Shown: positions 35,800-45,024 of the stretch, piece after piece | Position numbering within the stretch: the stretch's first letter is position 1 | How the letters are laid out: each line of letters begins with the position of its first letter | Assembly (NCBI GenBank): GCA_937930845.1 | Contig: CALHBJ010000001.1 | Coordinates: forward strand, 868,001-932,000 | DNA length: 64,000 bases | Origin: an uncultured Rhizobiaceae group bacterium | GTDB taxonomy: Bacteria > Pseudomonadota > Alphaproteobacteria > Rhizobiales > Rhizobiaceae | Direction of reading: 5' to 3' | Position numbers and translations under genes: made by a program | The notes under the pieces: generated by a model | Told to the model about the DNA's origin: nothing | What the model saw: the letters and a program-made list of their open reading frames with translations, nothing else | Database searches by the model: none

Positions 35800-36801
35800 T
35801 TGAAAGCTAAACTGGAAAATCCTGGATCGCGTTTTTCCATGCACAATGATGGTGTGCTGGCGACGGCGGCTATGCTTTATTACAAAGAAGGATTGACCCA
35901 GAATGAGATCGCCCTGCGCCTTGGGGTTTCACGTCCAACGGTGATCAACTATCTGCGGTTGGCACGGGAACAGAACATCGTTGATATCCGTATCAACGGG
36001 GCGTCATTTACCGCATCTAACAGTTCCCGGGAGCTGAAAGAAAAATTCGGATTGAAGGATGTCTATGTGGGCGATTACGCCCCTGATCCTGGAATTGAAA
36101 ATTACAATTCAGCCGTGAACAAACATGTGGCACGTGTTGGAGCGATGGCTCTGCACGACATTTTGCAGCCGGGGGAAATGGTCGGTGCTGCCTGGGGTGA
36201 AACCATGCAGTTTCTTTCCCAGGAAGTACCCTATCGACTCATTGAAGACCTCACCGTTTGTCAGTTGAACGGCTCGATGAACACATCGCTTGTATCGGCA
36301 GCAGAGAGTGTGGCGATCCGCATATCTTCAAGGCTTGGTGCAGATTGTTTTACCCTGCACGCACCGGCCGTTCTGTCTTCACCCGAACTTGCCGAAGCCC
36401 TGCGCCAGGAACCGGCAATCAAGAACCAGTTGGAGAAATTGCGTTCTCTTGATCGCGCCATCTTCTCGGTGGGAAATTGTGATTCCGAGACGCCGATGGT
36501 TCAAATGGCGCTGACGAGCAAAGAAGAGATCGACTGGTATCGCAACAATGGGGCGGTTGGCGTGTTGTGCGGCTATTTCATCGACCCGTCAGGCCAACAT
36601 GTGGAAGGGCCGGTTGATGGCCGGATGATCGGTGTGACTCTGGATCAGGTCAGGCGCACCAAAGGCGGCATTCTGGTTGCCGGTGGGCGTTCAAAATTCG
36701 ACGCTATCCTGGCAACACTTAGAGGCGGGTATGTCTCTCATCTTGTGACTGACGATCTGACAGCGCACTGGCTTTTGAACGAGACAGAGGCGGCGGCATG
36801 A
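35800..36801 (+). CDS. SorC-family sugar-responsive transcriptional regulator
   Basis: 333 residues from a TTG start. The N-terminal helix-turn-helix (YYKEGLTQNEIALRLGVSRPTVINYLRLAREQ, about 25-60) is followed by a SorC sugar-binding domain: VGAAWGETMQFL near 128, and VGVLCGYFIDPSGQHVEG. Regulators of this family (SorC, DeoR-like LsrR) bind phosphorylated sugars and usually repress nearby transport and kinase genes. It overlaps the dehydrogenase gene by 4 bp and faces the sugar-type ABC operon. An internal ATG at 35857 (MHNDG) is the other possible start. Confidence 0.9.
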   Translation: MKAKLENPGSRFSMHNDGVLATAAMLYYKEGLTQNEIALRLGVSRPTVINYLRLAREQNIVDIRINGASFTASNSSRELKEKFGLKDVYVGDYAPDPGIENYNSAVNKHVARVGAMALHDILQPGEMVGAAWGETMQFLSQEVPYRLIEDLTVCQLNGSMNTSLVSAAESVAIRISSRLGADCFTLHAPAVLSSPELAEALRQEPAIKNQLEKLRSLDRAIFSVGNCDSETPMVQMALTSKEEIDWYRNNGAVGVLCGYFIDPSGQHVEGPVDGRMIGVTLDQVRRTKGGILVAGGRSKFDAILATLRGGYVSHLVTDDLTAHWLLNETEAAA

Positions 36802-37838
36802 CAAACGTGACCATCATTGGCGACAATTTCATGCTCAGCGACATGTTTGAAGCAAAGTTGAAAGATGCAGTGAAAGCCGGTGCCTTTACCATTCGCAAAC
36901 ACACTTTCAACTGGCCGGGCGAACCTCTGGTCCATGGTCACACGACACCAGGCATGGATGGGCTGAAGGAGTATTTCGGCGATGACGATCAGGTTGTGGA
37001 ACTGGTTGGCGATTCAGAAATCATGATCACCCACCTCGCCCCCCTGTCTAAGGGCATGTTGGCGCAATTGCCAAATTTGAAGATGGTTGCGGTGTCGCGC
37101 GGGGGGCCGGTCAATATCGATCTCCAGGCCTGCCGCGACCGGGATGTGTTGGTCGTTAACACGCCGGGACGCAATGCATCGGCGGTTGCTGAATTTACCA
37201 TTGGGGCCATCTTGACCCAAACGCGCAACATCAGGGCTAGCCATGAGGAACTGCGCCGTGGTGTGTGGAGCGACAAATATTACCGGGCCGATACGGCTGG
37301 CCGTGAATTGTGCGAGATGACTGTTGGCGTTGTCGGCTATGGTGCGATTGGCCGGCTGGTTACGCGATTGCTCAGCGCCTTTGGGTGCAAAATTCAGGTG
37401 CACGATCCTTATGCGACCCTGTCCGCTGATGATCTGGCCTATGGCGTTGAGATGGTGTCATGGGAAGACCTGTTGTCCCAGTGCGATATCGTTTCGCTTC
37501 ACCCAAGGGTGACGCCCGAAACCAAGGGCATGATGGACGCGCCTGCATTTGCACGTATGAAAAGCGATGCGCTTCTGGTCAACACCACACGTGGCTCATT
37601 GTGTGATGATGACGCCATGATCAACGCCCTTAAAACCGGCGGAATCGGGGGGGCGGTTATTGACACTTTCACGACCGAGCCATTGCCTCAAAACCATCCG
37701 CTTACCTCATTGCCCAACGTCACGCTGACTTCTCATATTGCGGGAGCTTCGGTTCGAACGGTAGCTTACGCCGCAGAACAAACAGCTGAAGAAGTTCGGC
37801 GTTATCTGGCAGGGGAGCTGCCAATCAATCCGCAATAG
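36798..37838 (+). CDS. D-2-hydroxyacid dehydrogenase family protein (phosphoglycerate-dehydrogenase-like)
   Basis: 346 residues. NAD motif GYGAIG at 180-185, then the catalytic Arg (NTTRGSL), Glu (TTEPLP) and His (SHIAGAS) of the D-isomer 2-hydroxyacid dehydrogenases. The N-terminus (MTNVTIIGDNFMLSDMFE) is longer than in lactate-type members. The enzyme probably oxidises a sugar-derived 2-hydroxyacid or reduces a 2-keto acid in the pathway with the class II aldolase and FGGY kinase. Confidence 0.9.
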   Translation: MTNVTIIGDNFMLSDMFEAKLKDAVKAGAFTIRKHTFNWPGEPLVHGHTTPGMDGLKEYFGDDDQVVELVGDSEIMITHLAPLSKGMLAQLPNLKMVAVSRGGPVNIDLQACRDRDVLVVNTPGRNASAVAEFTIGAILTQTRNIRASHEELRRGVWSDKYYRADTAGRELCEMTVGVVGYGAIGRLVTRLLSAFGCKIQVHDPYATLSADDLAYGVEMVSWEDLLSQCDIVSLHPRVTPETKGMMDAPAFARMKSDALLVNTTRGSLCDDDAMINALKTGGIGGAVIDTFTTEPLPQNHPLTSLPNVTLTSHIAGASVRTVAYAAEQTAEEVRRYLAGELPINPQ

Positions 37839-37864
37839 ACAATAATTACTGGAGTGTAATACCC

Positions 37865-38536
37865 GTGAGTTCAAAAGAAGAAAATGCCCTGAGGCAAGCC
37901 ATTATCGATGGCTGTCTGCGGATGAACGCCGAAGGCCACAATCAGGGAACTTCGGGCAATATCAGCGCGCGATATAAAGACCGCATGCTCATTACCCCAA
38001 GTGGCGTTCCCTATGAAAAGATGACGCCGGAGATGATCGCATCCATGGAGGTAGTGAGCGACGAGTTCAGTTGGGAAGGCCCGCTCAAACCGTCGTCGGA
38101 ATGGCATTTTCACCGGGACATTCTCAAAAACCGCCCCGAACAGGGCGCAGTTGTTCACCTGCATTCAACCTTTGCAACGGTCCTGGCGATGGCGCGCAAG
38201 CCGATACCTTCGTGCCATTATATGGTGGCGTGTTTTGGCGGCAATGATGTGCGCTGCGGCGGTTATGCCCGCTATGGCACGCCGGAACTCTCCAGGATCG
38301 CGGTGGAAGCGCTTGAGGCGCGCACGGCATGCCTGTTGGCCAATCACGGAATGGTTGCGATAGGCTCGACGCTGGACAAAGCCCTGTGGACAGCTGTGGA
38401 ATTGGAGACGCTGGCGAAGCAATATTATCATACGCTGCTTATTGGCGGCCCGGTCATGTTGAATGATGGCCATATTGAAGACACGTTAAAGGGAATTGCG
38501 ACCTATGGGTTGCAAGACAAAAATGGCACAAGCTGA
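37865..38536 (+). CDS. class II aldolase/adducin family protein (fuculose-phosphate-aldolase-like)
   Basis: 223 residues from a GTG at 37865. Motifs GTSGNISAR near 29, PSSEWHFH (catalytic Glu), zinc ligands HLHS near 97 and the later NHG His near 159 match L-fuculose-1-phosphate, L-ribulose-5-phosphate and related aldolases or epimerases. With the kinase at 43523 it would phosphorylate and cleave a ketose or sugar acid to a triose/tetrose phosphate and an aldehyde (inference). Confidence 0.9.
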   Translation: MSSKEENALRQAIIDGCLRMNAEGHNQGTSGNISARYKDRMLITPSGVPYEKMTPEMIASMEVVSDEFSWEGPLKPSSEWHFHRDILKNRPEQGAVVHLHSTFATVLAMARKPIPSCHYMVACFGGNDVRCGGYARYGTPELSRIAVEALEARTACLLANHGMVAIGSTLDKALWTAVELETLAKQYYHTLLIGGPVMLNDGHIEDTLKGIATYGLQDKNGTS

Positions 38537-39893
38537 CACGTCCCCACCCTGTTGCGGTCCCGGCTATGCCTCTCCTTGGGAGGCGATGCAGGCGCCACGT
38601 GAGAAGCTGCTCTATACGATTGCCATTTACACGGGCACAGGCATTCAAAAGCCGGATTATCTGGCAACCATAGACAATGATCCTGACAGCCCCACCTATT
38701 CCCAGGTGATTTCACGTTGCGAAGTGCCGGGCATTGGCGATGAACTGCATCACATGGGATGGAACGCCTGTTCCTCCTGCCACGGCGATGCAGGCATGGA
38801 ACGCAAATATCTGATTGTGCCCGGTGTGCGGTCGTCCAATCTGCACATCATTGATTGTGCCACGGACCCGCGCAATCCAACCCTGTTTAAGGTGATTGAA
38901 GGGGCGCAGATCAAGGCGGAGACGAACTTGTCTGCCCCCCACACGATCCATTGTCTGGGGTCGGAGATTATCATTTCCATGCTGGGGGATGCCCAGGGCA
39001 ATGCGCCAGGCGGCTATCTTCATCTGGACAAGGATTTCAATATTGTTGGCCGTTGGGAAAACTCCATGGGCGACATCAAGTTCGGTTATGATTTCTGGTA
39101 TCAGCCACGCCACAATGTGATGGTAAGTTCCGAATGGGCCGCGCCCAATACGTTCATGCCGGGTTTTGATTTGGAAGAAGTGGGCCATCTCAAATATGGC
39201 CGCGAGATCCACTTTTGGGATTTTGAGAAAAAGAAACCGATACAGTCCATGTATCTTGGCGAGGATGGCCTGATCCCGCTGGAAGTACGCTTCCACCATG
39301 ATCCAGCATCCTCCCACGGATTCGTCGGTGCGGCCCTGTCGGCCAACATCATTCACTGGTGGAAAGATAATGCAGGGGAATGGCAATGGGAAAAGATTGT
39401 GGATGTGGAAAACGAACCGCATCCGGAATGGCCCATACCTGTGCCGGGCGTCATCTCAGTCATACTGCTGTCGATGGACGATAAGTATCTATATTTGTGC
39501 AACTGGCTGCATGGCGACATTCGCCAATATGACATTTCTGACCCACACAATGCCAAACTTACCGGGCAAGTGTGGATGGGCGGTTTATTGGGCAAGGCTC
39601 CTGAGGTGAACGGCGTGAAGATCACGGGTGGCCCGCAAATGATCCAGCTGTCACTGGACGGCAAGCGCCTGTATGTCACCACGTCGCTGTTCTCCACCTG
39701 GGACAATCAGTTCTATCCTGAAATCCGCACCAATGGTGGCTGCATGTTGCAGGTCAATTGCGACACGGAAAACGGCGGTATGGCGATCGACCCCAATTTT
39801 GTCGTTGATTTTGGCAAAGAGCCGAACGGTCCAAGCCGGTGTCACGAAACCCGCTACCCCGGCGGGGATTGCACAAGTGACATCTGGTTATGA
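38523..39893 (+). CDS. selenium-binding protein SBP56 / methanethiol oxidase family
   Basis: 456 residues from the ATG at 38523, overlapping the aldolase gene by 14 bp. Very close to animal SBP1 over its whole length: CCGPGYASPWEAM at the N-terminus, WNACSSCHGD with the CSSC pair at 83-86, YDFWYQPRHNVM, SNW/CNWLHGDIRQYDISDP, GGPQMIQLSLDGKRLY, and the C-terminal YPGGDCTSDIWL. Relatives in humans and methylotrophs oxidise methanethiol to sulfide, formaldehyde and hydrogen peroxide and bind copper. No signal peptide, unlike the periplasmic MtoX of Hyphomicrobium. Its place inside a sugar-type operon is odd. Confidence 0.93.
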   Translation: MAQADTSPPCCGPGYASPWEAMQAPREKLLYTIAIYTGTGIQKPDYLATIDNDPDSPTYSQVISRCEVPGIGDELHHMGWNACSSCHGDAGMERKYLIVPGVRSSNLHIIDCATDPRNPTLFKVIEGAQIKAETNLSAPHTIHCLGSEIIISMLGDAQGNAPGGYLHLDKDFNIVGRWENSMGDIKFGYDFWYQPRHNVMVSSEWAAPNTFMPGFDLEEVGHLKYGREIHFWDFEKKKPIQSMYLGEDGLIPLEVRFHHDPASSHGFVGAALSANIIHWWKDNAGEWQWEKIVDVENEPHPEWPIPVPGVISVILLSMDDKYLYLCNWLHGDIRQYDISDPHNAKLTGQVWMGGLLGKAPEVNGVKITGGPQMIQLSLDGKRLYVTTSLFSTWDNQFYPEIRTNGGCMLQVNCDTENGGMAIDPNFVVDFGKEPNGPSRCHETRYPGGDCTSDIWL

Positions 39894-40279
39894 GCACATT
39901 TACAATCACGCTTTCCAACCGGGATGACACGGCCTATCAGGTTGATACCAAACGACCCCTGTTGGATAGCCTGCGCGATCAGGGTGTCGATCTGCCCTAT
40001 GGCTGCAAATATGGCGGGTGTATTACCTGCGCGGCCAAACTGACCAGCGGCACGGTCAATCAAAACGCGCAAGTGGCCCTCAACAATCGCCAGATCAATG
40101 ATGGATATGTAATCTTGTGTGTCGCCCGTCCGCTCAGCGATTGTACATTTGAGATTGGCGTTGAGAGCCATGACAAGCTCTACCGCAATCCATTTCTCGA
40201 TCCACTTCAGCCCCACGAGCTGAAAGCGGATATCGCCGTGCTCAACAACGAATCCAAATTGGTGGAGGATGCCCCGTGA
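39890..40279 (+). CDS. plant-type 2Fe-2S ferredoxin
   Basis: 129 residues with C39, C44, C47 and C77 (CX4CX2C...C) holding a [2Fe-2S] cluster, and a ~35-residue C-terminal tail (LQPHELKADIAVLNNE) longer than in minimal ferredoxins. Overlaps the SBP56 gene by 4 bp (ATGA), suggesting it is made with it. It could pass electrons to an oxygenase or a reductase; the P450 at 12348 lacks an adjacent ferredoxin and is one possible partner. Confidence 0.9.
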   Translation: MSTFTITLSNRDDTAYQVDTKRPLLDSLRDQGVDLPYGCKYGGCITCAAKLTSGTVNQNAQVALNNRQINDGYVILCVARPLSDCTFEIGVESHDKLYRNPFLDPLQPHELKADIAVLNNESKLVEDAP

Positions 40280-40752
40280 TGGCGCTTACTCAACTCAGTC
40301 ATACCGATCACACCGTTCCCTATAGTGATGAATATCTCCAGGCCATTTTGAAGTCGGTCAAGACCATTGCAATGGTGGGGGCCAGCCCTGACAAAACCAA
40401 GTTCAGCTATGGCGTACTGCGGGTATTAAGCGAGACGGGCTATGACATGATCCCGGTGAACCCACGGCCGGACGTGACGGAAATTCGTGGCATGAAGGTC
40501 TACAATTCACTGGCTGAAATCGACCGCCCGGTCGATATGGTAGAAGTATTCCGCCGGGCCGATGACCTGCCGTCGGTTGCCGAAGAAGCGGTTGCGATTG
40601 GTGCCAAGGTGCTGTGGGGCCAGATCGGCGTTACCCACCCGCAGGCGGCGGCGATTGCCGAAGCAGCGGGAATGAATGTGGTCATGGATCGCTGCCCGAA
40701 AATCGAACTCTTTCGGCCCTTCTGGAAACCAAAACTGCATTTGGGGATCTAG
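40279..40752 (+). CDS. CoA-binding domain protein (YccU-like)
   Basis: 157 residues; start at the ATG of TGATG, sharing bases with the ferredoxin stop, with GGAGGAT upstream. Rossmann fold CoA-binding domain: MVGASPDKTKFSYGVLRVL, then PVNPR and the conserved MDRCPKIE Cys near the C-terminus. Stand-alone members of this family are common and of uncertain role; the Cys and CoA pocket suggest disulfide or acyl-CoA binding. Confidence 0.88.
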   Translation: MALTQLSHTDHTVPYSDEYLQAILKSVKTIAMVGASPDKTKFSYGVLRVLSETGYDMIPVNPRPDVTEIRGMKVYNSLAEIDRPVDMVEVFRRADDLPSVAEEAVAIGAKVLWGQIGVTHPQAAAIAEAAGMNVVMDRCPKIELFRPFWKPKLHLGI

Positions 40753-40767
40753 AGACAGGACAAGCTT

Positions 40768-42444
40768 ATGCCGGACTATATCATAGTAGGTGGCGGTGTT
40801 GCTGGATGTGTCCTGGCCTATCGATTGAGCGAAGATCCAAATGTCCGCGTGAGTGTCCTTGAATTCGGCAAGGCCGGAAACCACAAGAAAACGATCGTGA
40901 AAATGCCGCTCGGCATGGTCACTTTCATGATGCCCAATCTGGCTTTTTTGGGCGGCCCCAAGATGATGTATCTCTTCAAAGGCGAACCCAATCATGGATT
41001 GGGGGGTACTGCGCTTGAGCTACCGCGCGGCAAGTCTGTTGGCGGCTCTTCGATGATCAATGGCATGGTCTATATTCGCGGACAGCACGAAGACTTCGAC
41101 CATTGGGAAGAACTGGGAGCAACCGGCTGGGGCCGCGACGAGATGTTGCGCTATTTCAAGAAGTCGGAAAATTTCGAGATTGCTACAAACCCTCACCACA
41201 CGCCGGGCCATTCGATTGATGGCAAGTTGATCAGCGATCTTGTGGATCACGATTATCATGGGGTTGGCGGCCCCTATAACGTCGCGCCCCCGCGCAGCCC
41301 CAATCCCTTAAGCGAGCTATACTTTCAGGCCTGCAAACAGGCCGGTCTGCCTCTCAATGGGGATTTCAACGGAAAAGAGCAGGAGGGCATTGGGTATCAC
41401 TGGCTTCAGCAAAAAGGGGGCGAGCGCTGGGGGATGGAATCCGGTTTTGCCAATAGCTGCAAGAACCGCCCCAATGTTGAGTTTATCACCGAAGCCAAAG
41501 TTCGAAGGCTCATTCTTGATGGCAAAAAGGTAACTGGCGTTGAATATGACCAGGGTGGTGAGACCAAGACCCTTCATGCGGACCGGGAGGTCATTGTTTC
41601 GGCCGGCGCATTTAATTCGCCACAAATTCTCATGCTATCCGGCATCGGTCCCGGCCATGAACTCAACAGGCATGGCATTGAGGTGAAGCACGCCTTGGCT
41701 GGCGTTGGCCAAAACCTGCAGGACCACATCGACACCTGGATCAAGCAGAAAACCTTATCGCGGATCACCTATGGCATCACGTGGCCGGTACTGCCTAAGA
41801 ATATTGCCCATGTGTTTAAGTGGATATTCGCGCGGCGCGGGGCGTTCACCTGCAACTCCGCGGAAGCGGGTGGGTTCATTCGCTCCCATGAAGGGGCTGA
41901 CCGCCCCGATTTGCAGCTGTTTTTCTGTCCAACCATCGCCTCGGCACAGGCCGCGGGCAGCTTCTTCACCCATGGCTGGTCCATGCATGCAACCGATCTG
42001 CGCCCCTATTCCCGTGGGCATGTGGGGCTGCATTCATCGAACCCTTTCGACGCACCGCTCATTCAACACAATTTCTGTCAGGATGATCGGGACATGCAAA
42101 ATCTGGTGCGTGGCATTCACATCATGCGCCACATCACCGACCAGCCTGCATTGGCAGAACATGTGGGTGAGGAAATGGAACCGGGCCGAGATGTTCAAAC
42201 TGATGATGAAATTCGCAGCTACATCAAATCCCACTGCATGAGCATGTATCACCCCACATCCACCTGCGCGATGGGAAGCGGCAAAGACGCCGTCACAGAC
42301 CCCGCCTCGCTGCGGGTCCATGGGCTGGAGGGGTTAAGGGTCATTGATGCGTCCATCTTTCCTGCTGTCACATCCGGCAACACCATGGCCCCCACCGTCG
42401 CAGTGGCCGAAAAGGGCGCGGACCTGATCAAAGCGGGAACCTGA
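40768..42444 (+). CDS. GMC-family FAD oxidoreductase (choline dehydrogenase-like)
   Basis: 558 residues. FAD motif GGGVAGCVLAYRLS near 7-20, GMC signature SVGGSSMINGMVYIRGQ, catalytic His495 (YHPTSTCAMG) and Asn538 (GNTMAPT). The region 45-85 (LGMVTFMMPNLAFLGGP) is more hydrophobic than usual and might contact the membrane. Oxidises an alcohol to an aldehyde; reduced flavin may return electrons to the respiratory chain. A distant paralogue of the GMC enzyme at 8995-10602. Confidence 0.92.
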   Translation: MPDYIIVGGGVAGCVLAYRLSEDPNVRVSVLEFGKAGNHKKTIVKMPLGMVTFMMPNLAFLGGPKMMYLFKGEPNHGLGGTALELPRGKSVGGSSMINGMVYIRGQHEDFDHWEELGATGWGRDEMLRYFKKSENFEIATNPHHTPGHSIDGKLISDLVDHDYHGVGGPYNVAPPRSPNPLSELYFQACKQAGLPLNGDFNGKEQEGIGYHWLQQKGGERWGMESGFANSCKNRPNVEFITEAKVRRLILDGKKVTGVEYDQGGETKTLHADREVIVSAGAFNSPQILMLSGIGPGHELNRHGIEVKHALAGVGQNLQDHIDTWIKQKTLSRITYGITWPVLPKNIAHVFKWIFARRGAFTCNSAEAGGFIRSHEGADRPDLQLFFCPTIASAQAAGSFFTHGWSMHATDLRPYSRGHVGLHSSNPFDAPLIQHNFCQDDRDMQNLVRGIHIMRHITDQPALAEHVGEEMEPGRDVQTDDEIRSYIKSHCMSMYHPTSTCAMGSGKDAVTDPASLRVHGLEGLRVIDASIFPAVTSGNTMAPTVAVAEKGADLIKAGT

Positions 42445-42472
42445 CCGGGATCAACATGAATGGGGATTTGAC

Positions 42473-43486
42473 ATGAACCAGATTGCAGACCAGCGCGTGG
42501 TGCTTTCCAGCCGACCAAAGGGTGTGCCCCGGGCCGAGCATTTTTCCATTGAAGAATGCATAATTGAAGGTCCAAAAAGCGGGCAGGTTCTGATCAAAAA
42601 TGAATATTGGTCAATCGATCCGGCCATGCGGGGATGGGCAAATGATGCGCCCAATTATCTGCCGCCCGTAGAGCTTGGCGCGCCCATGAGGTCGTTTGCC
42701 GTGGGTCGTGTTGTTGAAAGTCATCATGGAGACTATCAAGCAGGTGATATCGTCACTGGCATGTTCAACTGGCAGACCTATACGGTGTGCGATGCTTCTG
42801 TGATCGACAGAAAAGTCGATGACGGGGATTTGCCCAATTCCCTGGCCCTCGGCGTTTTAGGGCTGAACGGCGTGACCGCCTATTTTGGCCTGCTCGATAT
42901 CTGCGACCCACAAGAGGGCGAAACCGTTGTTGTTTCCACCGCCGCGGGATCAGTGGGATCGGTTGTTGGACAGATTGCCAAAATCAAAGGCTGCCGAACC
43001 GTTGGCATTACCAGTTCCAATGAAAAAGCGCAGATGTGTGTGGAACAGTTCGGCTATGATGCTGTTATCCGCTACACCCACGACAATGTTGCAGACAAGA
43101 TCCGGCAATATTGCCCTAATGGGGTGGATTGCTATTTCGACAATACATGCGGCCCGATCAGCGATGCGGTGATGACCCATCTGGCCATGGGTGCCCGGAT
43201 CACGATTTGCGGGACAGCCTCCCTCACCGATTGGGATCCTTTACCGATCGGCCCGCGCAATCATCGCCAATTGCTTGTGGCCCGTGCACGATTACAGGGC
43301 TTTTTGGTGCTGGACCACCGGGAGCGCTATCATGAAGCATTTGCGCAATTGGCCACATGGGTGCGCGAGGGATCGCTCACCTATCGCGAACATATTTTAG
43401 ATGGCATCGACAAAGCTCCGGCGGCCATACAAATGTTGTATGATGGCACCAATACCGGCAAATTGCTGGTGCGAGTCCCGGACTAA
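42473..43486 (+). CDS. zinc-independent medium-chain reductase (prostaglandin-reductase/CurA type)
   Basis: 337 residues. Residues 1-120 are the GroES-like domain without zinc cysteine clusters; the NADP motif reads STAAGSVGSVVGQIAKIKG near 153-171. The YWSIDPAMRGW block near 44 is typical of the leukotriene B4 dehydrogenase/CurA group, which reduces the double bond of enones with NADPH. Lies 28 bp after the GMC gene. Confidence 0.9.
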   Translation: MNQIADQRVVLSSRPKGVPRAEHFSIEECIIEGPKSGQVLIKNEYWSIDPAMRGWANDAPNYLPPVELGAPMRSFAVGRVVESHHGDYQAGDIVTGMFNWQTYTVCDASVIDRKVDDGDLPNSLALGVLGLNGVTAYFGLLDICDPQEGETVVVSTAAGSVGSVVGQIAKIKGCRTVGITSSNEKAQMCVEQFGYDAVIRYTHDNVADKIRQYCPNGVDCYFDNTCGPISDAVMTHLAMGARITICGTASLTDWDPLPIGPRNHRQLLVARARLQGFLVLDHRERYHEAFAQLATWVREGSLTYREHILDGIDKAPAAIQMLYDGTNTGKLLVRVPD

Positions 43487-43522
43487 ATCCCGGAATTCAA
43501 CATCGCATGGGAACGCGCCTGC

Positions 43523-45013
43523 ATGGCTTACGGAAACGATGACCTCTATCTTGGTATCGATGTTGGAACCACAAGCATCAAAGCTGCGGTTTATACCCCC
43601 GATGGCCAAATAGAAGCTGTCGCAGCGGTTAATAATGCAACCATCAGTTCCCGGCCTGGCTGGTCTTCCCAATCGATGGAGCTGACCTGGCAAAACGCGC
43701 TTCTGGCAGTCAAAACTGTATGCGAGCAAACCGACCCTAAAAGGATCAAATCTATCGGTGTTTGCGCGCAGGGGGACGGATTGTGGCTGCTGGACGAAAA
43801 CTTCAAGCCGGTGCGAAACGCTATATTATGGAACGACCAGAGAGCGAATACATATATCAGTGATTGGATGGATGACGGGACTTGCGACCGCATCTCGCGC
43901 TATTCCCGAACGGCCATTTGGGCAGGAACTTCCGGAGCAGCCTACCGTTGGCTCAAGGACCATGAGCCTGATAGTGCCGCGCGTGCCAAATATGCAATCC
44001 ATTGCAAGGACTGGATTAATGTCAATCTGACGGGAAATCTGACCGCTGATTTCAGTGATGCGACGATACCTTTCTTTGATTTGGAAACCGGCGCATTTGA
44101 GCCCAAAGCGTTTCAATTGCTGGGCGTGGATGAGATGCAGGAGAAATTCCTGGCTCCCGACAAATCGACGAAGCTGAACGGCAAGTTGCTGGACCCTGTA
44201 GCAAACAACACAGGTCTTGCCGCCCATGTCCCCGTATCTGTTGGAAGTCTCGACGTGGCGGCGATGGCTTGCGGGATGGGGTTGGAAGAAACCGGCGACG
44301 TATTTATCATCCTGGGAACAACCGCAGTGGTTGGCGTGGTCATTGATCCCGAACCTTTCAGCGGGAAAATTGTGGGAGCAACCATCGCCCACCCCTATTT
44401 GGATAAATGGTTGCGGGTTTTGGCTCCACTATCGGGCGCATCGGCGTTGGATTGGTTTACGTCCATGAATTCCCCCCTCTTTGACGGGGTGGATGCGGCG
44501 GGCATTTCCAGGCAATTGGTGGCGCTGGCCAGCAAGTCTCCCGCAGGCAGCAATGGCACCTTGTTCCTGCCTTTCCTTGAGGGGGAACGTGCCCCATTCG
44601 TCGCCCCTGATGCGAAAGCATCCTTTGTGGGTTTGAACAGCAAAACTACACTGGCCGATATGGCCCGTTCGGTGATGGAAGGCGTGGCATTCAGTTTGCG
44701 CCATTGTTTTGCCTCCACCGGGCAACCCCACCCCAAGAAGGTTTTTCTCACCGGCGGCGGCGCCAAGAACCAATTTTGGTGTCAGATGATTGCAAACATT
44801 CTTGGTGCAACGGTTGTTACAAGCCAGGAAAGTGACCACGGAACCTGGGGCGCAGCCCAATTGGGCGCAGTGGCCGCTGGACTGCTTAAAAAACCCGCGC
44901 AAACAAACAGAAACGAAACACTTCGTACCTTCGCACCTGATCCGCAATCAGTCCAAATCTACGATCAGCTTTATCGAATATATGAAGCCCAAACAAAGAT
45001 TTATGCTGGATGA
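43523..45013 (+). CDS. FGGY-family carbohydrate kinase (xylulokinase-like)
   Basis: 496 residues. N-terminal ATPase motif GIDVGTTSIKAAVY, GVCAQGDGLWLLD substrate block, LGTTAVVGV, and the C-terminal GGGAKNQFWCQMIANILG plus DHGTWGAAQLGA. It phosphorylates a sugar or polyol with ATP (xylulose, erythritol, AI-2 and others are known in the family). It ends the plus-strand run that begins with the SorC-type regulator and would supply the phosphate ester cleaved by the class II aldolase. Convergent with the MFS gene 11 bp away. Confidence 0.93.
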   Translation: MAYGNDDLYLGIDVGTTSIKAAVYTPDGQIEAVAAVNNATISSRPGWSSQSMELTWQNALLAVKTVCEQTDPKRIKSIGVCAQGDGLWLLDENFKPVRNAILWNDQRANTYISDWMDDGTCDRISRYSRTAIWAGTSGAAYRWLKDHEPDSAARAKYAIHCKDWINVNLTGNLTADFSDATIPFFDLETGAFEPKAFQLLGVDEMQEKFLAPDKSTKLNGKLLDPVANNTGLAAHVPVSVGSLDVAAMACGMGLEETGDVFIILGTTAVVGVVIDPEPFSGKIVGATIAHPYLDKWLRVLAPLSGASALDWFTSMNSPLFDGVDAAGISRQLVALASKSPAGSNGTLFLPFLEGERAPFVAPDAKASFVGLNSKTTLADMARSVMEGVAFSLRHCFASTGQPHPKKVFLTGGGAKNQFWCQMIANILGATVVTSQESDHGTWGAAQLGAVAAGLLKKPAQTNRNETLRTFAPDPQSVQIYDQLYRIYEAQTKIYAG

Positions 45014-45024
45014 AAAGGCGCACC

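Noticed and set aside
34506-45013. AI-2 (Lsr) uptake and processing system
   Set aside because: Two permeases, RbsA-like ATPase, SorC regulator and FGGY kinase recall Lsr, but LsrF and LsrG are absent, the binding protein does not look like LsrB, and a class II aldolase and hydroxyacid dehydrogenase are present instead.
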